NCBI GenBank assembly: GCA_963698395.1
Contig: CAVOQQ010000008.1
Coordinates: 806,001-870,000 of the forward strand
DNA: 64,000 nucleotides
Reading direction: 5' to 3'
From: JBBQUN01 sp963698395
Lineage (GTDB): Bacteria > Actinomycetota > Acidimicrobiia > Acidimicrobiales > SZUA-35
The position numbers and the translations under genes were made by a program. This document shows, piece by piece, positions 24,522-32,266 of the stretch (positions within the stretch are counted from its first letter, which is position 1; every line of letters starts with the position of its first letter). Below the pieces are notes generated by a model. It was given only the letters and a program-made list of their open reading frames with translations. It had not been told where the DNA came from and did no database searches.

Positions 24522-26120
24522 ATGACCGACAGACAGCAACCCGGCCGATGGGAGCAGATGGCCGCTGCCGGACGATTCGGGCGCCGCAGTGGGCTGTTCG
24601 ATCCGTTCAACGTGGGCACCACCCTGGCTGCCGCCGGCACCTGGGGGACCACGATCGCTGCGCCCTACGCCTCGGCCGCGCTTCGCCATCCCCATCGCGA
24701 TGCGCTGATCGACACCCACGGCGCCATCACCTATCGCCAACTCGACCTGCGTACCTCGCGACTCGCCGCCGGGCTGCAGGCGATGGGTGTCGGGCGTCGC
24801 TCGACCATCGGCGTCTTGTGTCGCAACCATCGCGGTTTCGTCGAGGCCAACATCGCCGCCGCCAAACTCGGTGTACACCTCGTCTATCTCAACACCGGCC
24901 TGCCCGAGGCCCAACTGGCCGAGGTCATCGAGCGCGAAGGCATTTCGGCAGTGCTGGCCGACGACGAGTTCGACGAGCGACTCGGTGGTGTCGCCGGCGA
25001 CGGCGTCGATCGATTCCTGGCTCGACCGGGGCTCGATCCCGATTGGACCTACACCGATGTGCCGAAGCCGATGGTGCCGCTCCTGGTTCCGAGGCCATGG
25101 CGGACCCCCGAACCGGTGGTGTTGACCTCGGGTACCAGCGGAGCTCCCAAGGGGACCAAACGGTCGAACAGCCTGCGCTCGGCGGCAACCGCCGCCGGCG
25201 TACTCGCCACCATTCCGTACCAGCGTGGCGACGTGTTCGTGATCCCGGCCCCGCTGTTCCATGCATGGGGACTCAGTCAGCTCGTCGTCTGTGCGACGTT
25301 GGCCGGAACGGCGGTGCTGCCGACCCGTTTCGACCCTGACACGGTCATGGCCATGGTCGACCTCCATCGAGCCACGGTGCTGGCTGCCGTGCCTGTCATG
25401 CTGCACCGAATTCTCGAGTCGGGGGCCGACGCCGATGGCTCGACGTTGCGCATCACCGCCACCAGCGGGTCGGCGCTGCCCGGCGATCTCGCCGAGCGGT
25501 GGATGGACACCTACGGCGACAACCTCTTCAGCCTCTACGGCTCGACCGAGGTCGGCCAGGTCAGCGTCGCCACCCCGAGCGACCTGCGCGAGGCACCCGG
25601 GACCGCCGGCCGGCCGCTTCCTGGCATCGACATCCGTGTCGTCGACGATCGCGGCAACGATGTGCCGATCGGCTCGGTCGGCTCGATCGTCGTGGCCTCC
25701 TCGATGCATTTCGACGGCTACACCGGGGGTGGAACGAAGGCGCGGATCGGCGATCACATGGAGATCGGCGATCAGGGTGTGTTCGACGACGAGGGTCGAC
25801 TCCGAGTGGTCGGCCGGGTCGACGACATGATCATCACCGGCGGTGAGAACGTCTACCCGTCGAACATCGAACGGGCGCTGCTCGAGCACCCGAACGTTTC
25901 CGATGCGGTGGTCATCGGCGTTCCCGATCCCGATTTCGGTCAGCGGATTCGCGCCGTGGTGGTCACGACCGACGCTCAGCATTCCGGGCGGCGAACCGCG
26001 TCGATCAAACGGCACCTGCAGGCTCGCTTGGCCGGCTACGAGATACCGAGGGAGTTCGTCTACGTCGACGCCATTCCTCGCAATACGACCGGAAAGGTCC
26101 TCCGTACGGCGCTCGTGTGA
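24522..26120 (+). CDS. Acyl-CoA synthetase / AMP-dependent ligase
   Basis: The 532-residue adenylate-forming enzyme has the P-loop VLTSGTSGAPKGTKRS, the A5 motif SLYGSTEVGQV, the hinge region RLRVVGRVDDMIITGGENVY and the catalytic Lys near the end in RNTTGKVLRT. It activates a fatty or other carboxylic acid to the CoA thioester via an acyl-AMP. The chain length is not predictable. It precedes the SDR-like gene by 19 bp in the same direction, so the two probably form an operon, and diverges from a monooxygenase. Confidence 0.9.
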   Translation: MTDRQQPGRWEQMAAAGRFGRRSGLFDPFNVGTTLAAAGTWGTTIAAPYASAALRHPHRDALIDTHGAITYRQLDLRTSRLAAGLQAMGVGRRSTIGVLCRNHRGFVEANIAAAKLGVHLVYLNTGLPEAQLAEVIEREGISAVLADDEFDERLGGVAGDGVDRFLARPGLDPDWTYTDVPKPMVPLLVPRPWRTPEPVVLTSGTSGAPKGTKRSNSLRSAATAAGVLATIPYQRGDVFVIPAPLFHAWGLSQLVVCATLAGTAVLPTRFDPDTVMAMVDLHRATVLAAVPVMLHRILESGADADGSTLRITATSGSALPGDLAERWMDTYGDNLFSLYGSTEVGQVSVATPSDLREAPGTAGRPLPGIDIRVVDDRGNDVPIGSVGSIVVASSMHFDGYTGGGTKARIGDHMEIGDQGVFDDEGRLRVVGRVDDMIITGGENVYPSNIERALLEHPNVSDAVVIGVPDPDFGQRIRAVVVTTDAQHSGRRTASIKRHLQARLAGYEIPREFVYVDAIPRNTTGKVLRTALV

Positions 26121-26139
26121 ACGCCGATAGGTTCGTTCG

Positions 26140-27717
26140 GTGACTTCCGACGACCAGATGCGCGAGCGGCTCCTGTCGACAACGGAGTTCCTCCAGTCGA
26201 TCGCGCGCTCGAAAGCGTCGCTCAGCCTGCTCTCGGTGGAAGAACGCACCGCGTTCTTGAATGCGGCCGGCGACGTGTTCTGCGCCGATCCCGAGGAACG
26301 TCGTCTGCGGGTCAAGGCGAAGAGAAACCAGCGCCGGGCCGAAAAGCTGGCACGAGACGAGGCCCTGCTCGACCAGACCGGTATCCGTACCCTGCGAGCC
26401 AAGCCGGTCTTCACCACGCCCAACGTGTTCCCACCCGAAGACTTCGAGCAGATCACCGTGGGGGAAGAACCGTTGGGTGAGAGCACCGTTCTGATGGGTG
26501 ACAGCACGGTCCTGATGGATGAGAGCACGGTGGGGGAGACCACCGAAGCCCAGCATTGCTACATCTGCAAGACCAAGTATCACGAGGTCCACTCGTTCTA
26601 CGACCAGTTGTGCCCCCGCTGCGCCGGGTTCAACTTCGCCAAGCGGACCGAGCTGGCCGACATGTCGGGCATGGTCGCCCTCCTGACCGGTGGACGGGTG
26701 AAGATCGGTTATCAGGCCGGGATCAAACTGCTGCGCTGTGGCGCCGAACTGATCGTCGCCACCCGCTTCCCCCGGGATGCAGCGGCTCGCTACGCAGCAG
26801 AAGACGACTTCGCCGAATGGGGCCACCGGCTCGAGGTGTTCGGACTCGATCTGCGCCACACGCCGAGTGTCGAGGCGTTCGCCCAACACGTGCTCGCCAC
26901 TCGCGACCGACTCGATCTCATCGTGAACAATGCCTGCCAGACCGTGCGTCGGCCGCCCGACTTCTACCGGCACATGATGGAGGCCGAGACCAAGGCGCTC
27001 GCCGATCTCGAGCCCGAGGTGCTCCAGCTGGTCGGGGCCTACGAGGGCTTGCGGCGCTATGACCTGCTTCCTTCTGCCGAGCCGGCCGCCGTCGTTCCGA
27101 GCCTGCCCGGCCTGGTCGACGCGGCCACGATGTCCCAGACGCCGATGCTCCCCGAGGAGCATGCCGATCAACGAGACCTGTTTCCCGAAGGTCGGCTCGA
27201 CCAAGACCTGCAGCAGGTCGACCTGCGAGACCGCAACTCGTGGCGCCTGTTGCTTCACGAGGTGTCCTCGGTCGAACTCCTCGAGACCCAGCTGGTCAAC
27301 GCGGTGGCACCCTTCGTCTTGAATGCCCGCCTCAAGCCGCTGATGGAACGCACCCCGGGCGAGCACAAGCACATCGTCAACGTGTCGGCCGTCGAGGGCC
27401 AGTTCTACCGGCGGTACAAGACCACCCGCCATCCCCATACCAACATGGCGAAGGCGGCACTCAACATGATGACCCGCACGTCGGCCACCGACTATCTGGC
27501 GTCGGGAATCAACATGAACAGCGTCGACACCGGCTGGGTGAGTGACGAGGACCCGATCGCGATCGCCAAGCAGAAGACCGACGAGCATCGTTTCCACCCA
27601 CCCCTCGACATCGTCGACGGCGCCGCCCGGATCGTCGATCCGATCATCGATGGTCTGAACTCGGGGACCCACATCGCCGGGGCCTTCCTGAAGGACTACG
27701 TGCCGACCGACTGGTAG
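26140..27717 (+). CDS. Large SDR-family protein with an internal zinc ribbon
   Basis: The 525-residue protein has an N-terminal helical part, a zinc ribbon CYIC (140-143) and CPRC (158-161), and a C-terminal short-chain dehydrogenase fold with ALLTGGRVKIGYQAGIKLLR (nucleotide site) and LDLIVNNACQTVRR (NNA). A Ser is present in VNVSAVEGQF. At the catalytic YxxxK the sequence is TNMAK (T434, K438), so the usual Tyr is missing. Residues 113-133 are three 7-residue repeats (GESTVLM, GDSTVLM, DESTVGE). Function unknown; it follows an acyl-CoA ligase and may act on its product. GTG 26140 or ATG 26158 could be the start. Confidence 0.75.
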   Translation: MTSDDQMRERLLSTTEFLQSIARSKASLSLLSVEERTAFLNAAGDVFCADPEERRLRVKAKRNQRRAEKLARDEALLDQTGIRTLRAKPVFTTPNVFPPEDFEQITVGEEPLGESTVLMGDSTVLMDESTVGETTEAQHCYICKTKYHEVHSFYDQLCPRCAGFNFAKRTELADMSGMVALLTGGRVKIGYQAGIKLLRCGAELIVATRFPRDAAARYAAEDDFAEWGHRLEVFGLDLRHTPSVEAFAQHVLATRDRLDLIVNNACQTVRRPPDFYRHMMEAETKALADLEPEVLQLVGAYEGLRRYDLLPSAEPAAVVPSLPGLVDAATMSQTPMLPEEHADQRDLFPEGRLDQDLQQVDLRDRNSWRLLLHEVSSVELLETQLVNAVAPFVLNARLKPLMERTPGEHKHIVNVSAVEGQFYRRYKTTRHPHTNMAKAALNMMTRTSATDYLASGINMNSVDTGWVSDEDPIAIAKQKTDEHRFHPPLDIVDGAARIVDPIIDGLNSGTHIAGAFLKDYVPTDW

Positions 27718-27774
27718 GCCTCATGGATCACGCGCCTGGACCGATAGGACCGGGTGCGACGTACGACCGGCGGA

Positions 27775-28971
27775 ATGATCAGGCAAGGTGCTCGTCGACG
27801 AGCGCGTTCGGTTCGTGCCGGCGCAGCAGCTCGCTCGTGGCGGGACGCTGCACTCGCGGTGTGTGTGCTCGTCGGTTCGGTGGTGGGTGTGGTCCACCAG
27901 CCCGTCGCCGCTCAAGGCATCACCGCTCCCGACCGCGACCTCGATGCTCCCGTGGTGCTCGATCCCACCGACTTCGATCCGACCACGATCACCGACACCG
28001 AGGTGTCGCGCATGCGTTTCAGCCTGATGAGCGATCTGCTGGGCGTCCAGATGGTCGACCGGCGAGCGGCCAGCCTGCTCGCCGACGCCAGGTCCGAACT
28101 GGTCGAGGCCCGCACCGAACTCACCACGCGAACCGCCGAACTCGAGGTCTTGGAGAACACGCTCGGCGCTGCTGCCATCGAGGGGTACATCGCCGACAAC
28201 GAAGCCGAGAATGCCACGTTCTTCGGTTTCTCCGCCGATGCCTCTGCGCTGTTCGCCGACGAGACGGCCGCCCAACTGCTCCAGCGTCGTACCGACGCTC
28301 GCGACGCCGTCGCGGCGGCGTCGTCCGACCTCGAACTGGCCGAACGCTCCCATCGGGTCGCCACGTCGAGAAAGCGTCAGGCCGAACGGTCGGTCGAGGC
28401 GCACCACGCCCGCCAGGAGGCCTTCGATGCACTCGTCGAGACCTACGAGCGTGCCGCCGTCGCAGCCGACCAGGCTGCCGCTGCGCTGTCGGACGAGGTC
28501 GACCTGCGATCGGTGGCCGGCGGGATCATCGTGAACGCCGAGATCGAGCACGACGTCGATCGGCTGATCGCCGACGCCCGGGTCGACGGCCTGGTGATCG
28601 GTGGCGGCGGGTATCGAACCGTCGAGGCACAGATCGCGCTCCGTCTCTCGCACTGCGGCGGATCCGTGCCGTCTGATGTGGCGGCCCCGGGGCCAGACGC
28701 AACCCCGGACGAGCTCGCGGCCTACGCCGCCGCCGTGGCCGAACACCAACGCCGGGTGATCTACGAGGTGCCGGCGGGCAGCTGCTCGCCACCGACGGCC
28801 ACTCCTGGCAACTCCGAGCATCAGCTGGGTCTCGCCATCGATTTCACCGAGGATGGAGTCATCCTCGATCGCAACAGTGCGGTCTACGCCTGGCTCGACG
28901 AGCATGCCGAGGCGTACGGCCTGATCAATCTGCCGAGCGAGGCGTGGCACTGGTCGACGACCGGCAGTTAG
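27775..28971 (+). CDS. VanY-type D-alanyl-D-alanine carboxypeptidase with coiled-coil region
   Basis: The protein of about 398 residues has an N-terminal membrane/signal segment (ALAVCVLVGSVVGVV), a long coiled coil (DARSELVEARTELTTRTAEL and onward to about residue 230) and a C-terminal peptidase domain with NSEHQLGLAIDF (SxHxxGxAxD zinc site) and EAWHWS (third zinc ligand). It probably trims the D-Ala-D-Ala end of peptidoglycan outside the membrane. ATG 27775 is chosen; GTG 27754 is an alternative. It is tandem with, but not tightly coupled to, neighbouring genes. Confidence 0.85.
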   Translation: MIRQGARRRARSVRAGAAARSWRDAALAVCVLVGSVVGVVHQPVAAQGITAPDRDLDAPVVLDPTDFDPTTITDTEVSRMRFSLMSDLLGVQMVDRRAASLLADARSELVEARTELTTRTAELEVLENTLGAAAIEGYIADNEAENATFFGFSADASALFADETAAQLLQRRTDARDAVAAASSDLELAERSHRVATSRKRQAERSVEAHHARQEAFDALVETYERAAVAADQAAAALSDEVDLRSVAGGIIVNAEIEHDVDRLIADARVDGLVIGGGGYRTVEAQIALRLSHCGGSVPSDVAAPGPDATPDELAAYAAAVAEHQRRVIYEVPAGSCSPPTATPGNSEHQLGLAIDFTEDGVILDRNSAVYAWLDEHAEAYGLINLPSEAWHWSTTGS

Positions 28972-28986
28972 GCGTAGGGTCCGGGC

Positions 28987-29979
28987 ATGCGCCACGTGAA
29001 CATGGGTCGGACCGGACTTCGAGTGTCGAGGCTCTGCCTCGGAACCATGACCTTTGGGCTGCAGTGCGACGAGCAGGAATCCTTCGCCATTCTCGATCGA
29101 GCGGCCGACGCGGGGATCACGTTCATCGACACCGCCGACGTGTATCCGCTCGGCGGCACCGGTCCCGAAGTCGGCCGCACCGAGGAGATCGTCGGCCGCT
29201 GGATGCAGGGTCGGCGCCACGAGGTGATCCTCGCCACCAAGTCGTTCGGGCCGATGGGGCCCCAACCCTGGAACCGGGGATCGAGCCGCAAGCACATCCG
29301 CGACGCGGTCGAGGCATCGCTGCGGCGCCTCCAGACCGACCACATCGACCTCTACCAGCTGCACGGACCCGATCCGAAGACGCCGATCGAGGAGACGCTC
29401 GGGGTGCTCGACGATCTCGTGCACGAGGGCAAGATCGGCTACATCGGCTGCTCGAACTTCACGGCCTGGCAGCTCGCGCTGGCCATCGGCCGGTCCGAGG
29501 CACGGGGCTTGGCCCGCTTCGACTGCATCCAACCTCGCTACAACCTGCTCTACCGGCGCAACGAACTCGAACTCTTCGAGCTGTGCCGACAGGAGGGCGT
29601 CGGTGTCATTCCCTACAACCCGATCGCCGGTGGGCTGCTCTCGGGCAAGCATCGCAGCGGCAACGCCCCCACCGAGGGCACGCGCTTCACGCTGGGATCC
29701 GCCGCCGAGCGCTATCAGGAGCGCTACTGGCACGACCGCCAGTTCGACACCGTCGAACAGTTGAAGGCCCTGGCCGAAGAAGCCGGCATGCCGCTCGTGA
29801 CGATGGCCGTTGCCTGGGTGCTCGGCCAACCGGTGGTGACCGCACCGATCATCGGTGCCAGTCGGCCCGAGCAGCTCGACGCCTCGATCGCTGCCCTCGA
29901 CGTCACCCTCGATGTCGACCTCGTCGCCTCGATCGATGCCTGCACCCGTGAGTATCTCGCAAGCCCCGAGCTTCGATGA
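28987..29979 (+). CDS. Aldo/keto reductase
   Basis: The 330-residue NADPH-dependent TIM-barrel enzyme has RTGLRVSRLCLGTMTFG at the N-terminus, and the catalytic tetrad appears as Asp and Tyr in FIDTADVYPLG, Lys in LATKSFG and His in YQLHGPDP. The C-terminal nucleotide site is IIGASRPEQLDASIAAL. It reduces aldehydes or ketones; the substrate is unknown. Its stop overlaps the start of the MaoC-like gene as ATGA. Confidence 0.9.
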   Translation: MRHVNMGRTGLRVSRLCLGTMTFGLQCDEQESFAILDRAADAGITFIDTADVYPLGGTGPEVGRTEEIVGRWMQGRRHEVILATKSFGPMGPQPWNRGSSRKHIRDAVEASLRRLQTDHIDLYQLHGPDPKTPIEETLGVLDDLVHEGKIGYIGCSNFTAWQLALAIGRSEARGLARFDCIQPRYNLLYRRNELELFELCRQEGVGVIPYNPIAGGLLSGKHRSGNAPTEGTRFTLGSAAERYQERYWHDRQFDTVEQLKALAEEAGMPLVTMAVAWVLGQPVVTAPIIGASRPEQLDASIAALDVTLDVDLVASIDACTREYLASPELR

Positions 29980-30689
29980 TGAGCGGCATCCTCGCTTCCT
30001 GGACCGTGCGGGCAGCGAATCTGCCCGAGCATGCCCGCAACCCCATTCACACCGATGAGGGTGGGCGTGCCGCGGGTTTTCCCGGTGCACTCGTTGCCGG
30101 TGTCACGGTCTACGCCTATCTGACGCGGCCGCCGGCGCAGGCGTGGGGGCTCGAGTGGCTCCGACGGGGCACCGCCGAGGTGCGCTTCGCCTCGCCCGTC
30201 TTCGCCGATGACGAACTGGTCTGCGCCCCGATCGAAGGCGGTTTGATCGAGGCCAGGGTGGGTGGCGAGGTGCGGGCCACGTGTGTGGTCACGAAGACCG
30301 ACGACTCGCCGGTCGACCCGATGGGTGTTGGGCCGTCGCTGGAGTCGGCAACCTTCACCCTGTCGGGTGAGTGGGCCGACTATGGGCTGCGCGTCGGCGA
30401 AGATCTCGATCTCTACGGCCGAGAAGGCATCGGCCATCCGGCGTTGTGGCCGGCCATGGCCAATTCGCTGGTGCATCAGCAATTGGCCGAGGGCTCGTGG
30501 ATCCACACGCGGAGCACGATCCGTCACCTCGGGCTCGCCGACCTCGGCACCGACGTGTTCGTCGAAGCGAACGTGATCCGGCGATTCGAGACCCGTTCGG
30601 GCGAGCGAGCGGTGCTCGACGTTCGCATCGGCCAAGACGGCCGACCCATCGCGATGATCGAGCACGAGGCACTCGTTCGCCTCGCCTGA
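29976..30689 (+). CDS. MaoC-like hot-dog dehydratase domain protein
   Basis: The 237-residue protein has the hot-dog signature ARNPIHTDEGGRAAGFPGAL, with the N-P-x-H-x-D and G-F residues used by MaoC/hydratase-2 enzymes, followed by VRFASPVFADDELV. The second half (YGREGIGHPALWPAMANSLV) looks like a degenerate second hot-dog domain. It may hydrate enoyl-CoA or act as a thioesterase. It overlaps the aldo/keto reductase gene by four bases, so the two act together or at least are co-translated. Confidence 0.75.
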   Translation: MMSGILASWTVRAANLPEHARNPIHTDEGGRAAGFPGALVAGVTVYAYLTRPPAQAWGLEWLRRGTAEVRFASPVFADDELVCAPIEGGLIEARVGGEVRATCVVTKTDDSPVDPMGVGPSLESATFTLSGEWADYGLRVGEDLDLYGREGIGHPALWPAMANSLVHQQLAEGSWIHTRSTIRHLGLADLGTDVFVEANVIRRFETRSGERAVLDVRIGQDGRPIAMIEHEALVRLA

Positions 30690-30696
30690 CGCCGCC

Positions 30697-30813
30697 TCAG
30701 CTGAAGGTGCTGAGCGCCGCCAGGCCGATCAGCACGACGAGCACGGCAATCAGGAGGAGCGCTGTCTGGAACGGCGGGTGGCTCGGGGATTCGTTGGGCT
30801 GTTGCGGTTCCAT
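30697..30813 (-). CDS. Small single-pass membrane protein (38 residues)
   Basis: The short frame encodes MEPQQPNESPSHPPFQTALL followed by LIAVLVVLIGLAALSTFS: a polar, Pro-rich head and one hydrophobic helix of about 20 residues. It ends at TGA 30697 (reverse strand), eight bases from the convergent MaoC-like gene, and lies nine bases behind the phytanoyl-CoA dioxygenase gene on the same strand, so it may be its downstream partner. The ribosome site is weak. Many actinobacterial small membrane proteins look like this; function unknown. Confidence 0.6.
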   Translation of the reverse strand: MEPQQPNESPSHPPFQTALLLIAVLVVLIGLAALSTFS

Positions 30814-30822
30814 TCGGAGACT

Positions 30823-31644
30823 CTACCGAACCCACAGCTCGGGGAAGAGCGGGTGATCCATCGGGGCTCCCGCCGGCAGGTGTTCGTCGAGCCCCGGAAA
30901 CGGTGGCGACGTGGTCCAGGGGCGGGGTGCATGCACCATGTCGTCGCCGAGAAATCGGACCGACAGCACCCGACGGCGAAGGTTGCCGCTCGGAACGCCG
31001 GCCGAGCCATGCACGGTGAGCATGTCGAAGAAGACCGCGTCGCCCGGTTCGAGCTCCCAGCCGATGATGCGCCAACGGTCGGGGTCGCGCTCGAAATCCG
31101 GCAACTCCTCGAGGGTGCCTTCGGGAAACCAGGCCGCATGCCCATCGAGGAACGTCCGAGGCATGAACCACGGGCCGCGATGGGTGCCGGCGACGAACTC
31201 GAGCGACGAGGCTCGGGGGACCGGGTCGACCGGGAACCAGAGGCTCGCGTTCTGATGGCCGTCGACGTTGTAGTACGGCTGATCCTGGTGCCACGGCGTC
31301 CGCTGACGGGTTCCCGGCTCCTTGGTGAGCATGTGGTCGTGATAGAGGCGAATCGACGTGGAGCCGGTCAGGTGACCGGCGATGGCTGCCGCCGGCGACG
31401 TGCGGATGAACGCTTCGAGCGCGGGAAGGCGCTGCCAGTTGCAGAAGTCCTCGATGAAGGCGCCGTCATCGCCGGCACTCGCCCGCTTGGCTCGGGGCGA
31501 CAGGTCGGCCAGGTTCGCCTCGATCGCCTCGGTGGCGAGCGCCAGATGCTCGGGAGAGAAGGCCTGGCGGACACACACGGCACCGTCTCGAGCAAAGTCA
31601 CCCTCGATGTGCAGTCTGCTGTCGTCGGTGCGGTCCTTTGTCAC
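30823..31644 (-). CDS. Phytanoyl-CoA dioxygenase (PhyH) family protein
   Basis: The 273-residue enzyme has the iron ligands His and Asp in TPWHQDQPYYNVDGH and the distal His in LTVHGSAGVPSG, with the 2-oxoglutarate Arg in RRRVLSVRF. It belongs to the Fe(II)/2-oxoglutarate oxygenases and presumably hydroxylates an acyl chain or small molecule. Start is GTG 31644. It is divergent from the TetR gene, with a shared palindrome 19 bp upstream of its start, so it may be controlled by that regulator. Confidence 0.9.
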   Translation of the reverse strand: MTKDRTDDSRLHIEGDFARDGAVCVRQAFSPEHLALATEAIEANLADLSPRAKRASAGDDGAFIEDFCNWQRLPALEAFIRTSPAAAIAGHLTGSTSIRLYHDHMLTKEPGTRQRTPWHQDQPYYNVDGHQNASLWFPVDPVPRASSLEFVAGTHRGPWFMPRTFLDGHAAWFPEGTLEELPDFERDPDRWRIIGWELEPGDAVFFDMLTVHGSAGVPSGNLRRRVLSVRFLGDDMVHAPRPWTTSPPFPGLDEHLPAGAPMDHPLFPELWVR

Positions 31645-31662
31645 TCGCGCAGACTATCTGCG

Positions 31663-31692
31663 CCTGAGTGAGTGAGCACTCACTCACTCAGG
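31663..31692. promoter_or_regulatory. Large palindromic operator between phyH and tetR
   Basis: Arms CCTGAGTGAGTGAG and CTCACTCACTCAGG are exact reverse complements of 14 bp, separated by CA. The element lies 18 bp upstream of the PhyH start and 13 bp upstream of the tetR start, the classic place for a TetR autoregulatory site controlling both directions. Confidence 0.75.
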
Positions 31693-31705
31693 TAGTCTCG
31701 CCGAC

Positions 31706-32266
31706 ATGTCGACGCCGACCAGGGCACGTTCGCTCCCTGCATCCGAACGACGCGCCGCCATCATCGAAGCGACGATCCCGCTGCTTCTCGAACATGGCGA
31801 ACAGGTCACCTCACGACAGGTCGCCGAAGCAGCCGGCATCGCCGAGGGCACGATCTTCCGGGTCTTCGACGACAAGAACTCGTTGCTCGCCGCCACGCTC
31901 GAAGCCGCGCTGTCTCGCAACGAGATCGACGAGGCGCTGGCCATCATCGACGAGGCGCTCGATTTCGAAGCGTCACTGGTGGTCGCCACCACCATCATCC
32001 AGCGCCGGATCACCGACGTGTGGAACCTGCTGTCGGGCCTCGGTCCCGAGCTGCGGGCCCGAGCGGCGCGGCCCATGACCGACTCCGACGCACTCACCGC
32101 GCTGATGGCCAACCACGCCGAGCGCCTGACGACGACACCGGCAGAAGCCGCCCGTCTGTTGCGCGGCCTCACGCTGGCGCTCACGCACCCCATGGTCGCC
32201 GGGGCTCCGCACTCGGCCGACGACATCGTTCACTTCTTCCTCAATGGCATCGAGGCCCGTTCATGA
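31706..32266 (+). CDS. TetR family transcriptional regulator
   Basis: The 186-residue protein has the TetR helix-turn-helix RAAIIEATIPLLLEHGEQVT then SRQVAEAAGIAEGTIFRVFD followed by DKNSLLAATLEAAL. Its ATG lies 13 bp from the palindrome. Its stop overlaps the ABC exporter start as ATGA, so it is the first gene of a three-gene operon and probably senses a substrate of the exporter. Confidence 0.92.
   Translation: MSTPTRARSLPASERRAAIIEATIPLLLEHGEQVTSRQVAEAAGIAEGTIFRVFDDKNSLLAATLEAALSRNEIDEALAIIDEALDFEASLVVATTIIQRRITDVWNLLSGLGPELRARAARPMTDSDALTALMANHAERLTTTPAEAARLLRGLTLALTHPMVAGAPHSADDIVHFFLNGIEARS

Noticed and set aside
24342..26543. A 733-residue minus-strand open frame opposite the acyl-CoA ligase
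   Set aside because: Composition is Arg/His/Gly-rich, without motifs, and exactly antisense to a clear AMP-ligase.
27721..30090. A 789-residue minus-strand frame opposite VanY, aldo/keto reductase and MaoC
   Set aside because: It spans three real genes and their spacers, has no recognisable domain, and is a typical high-GC antisense frame.
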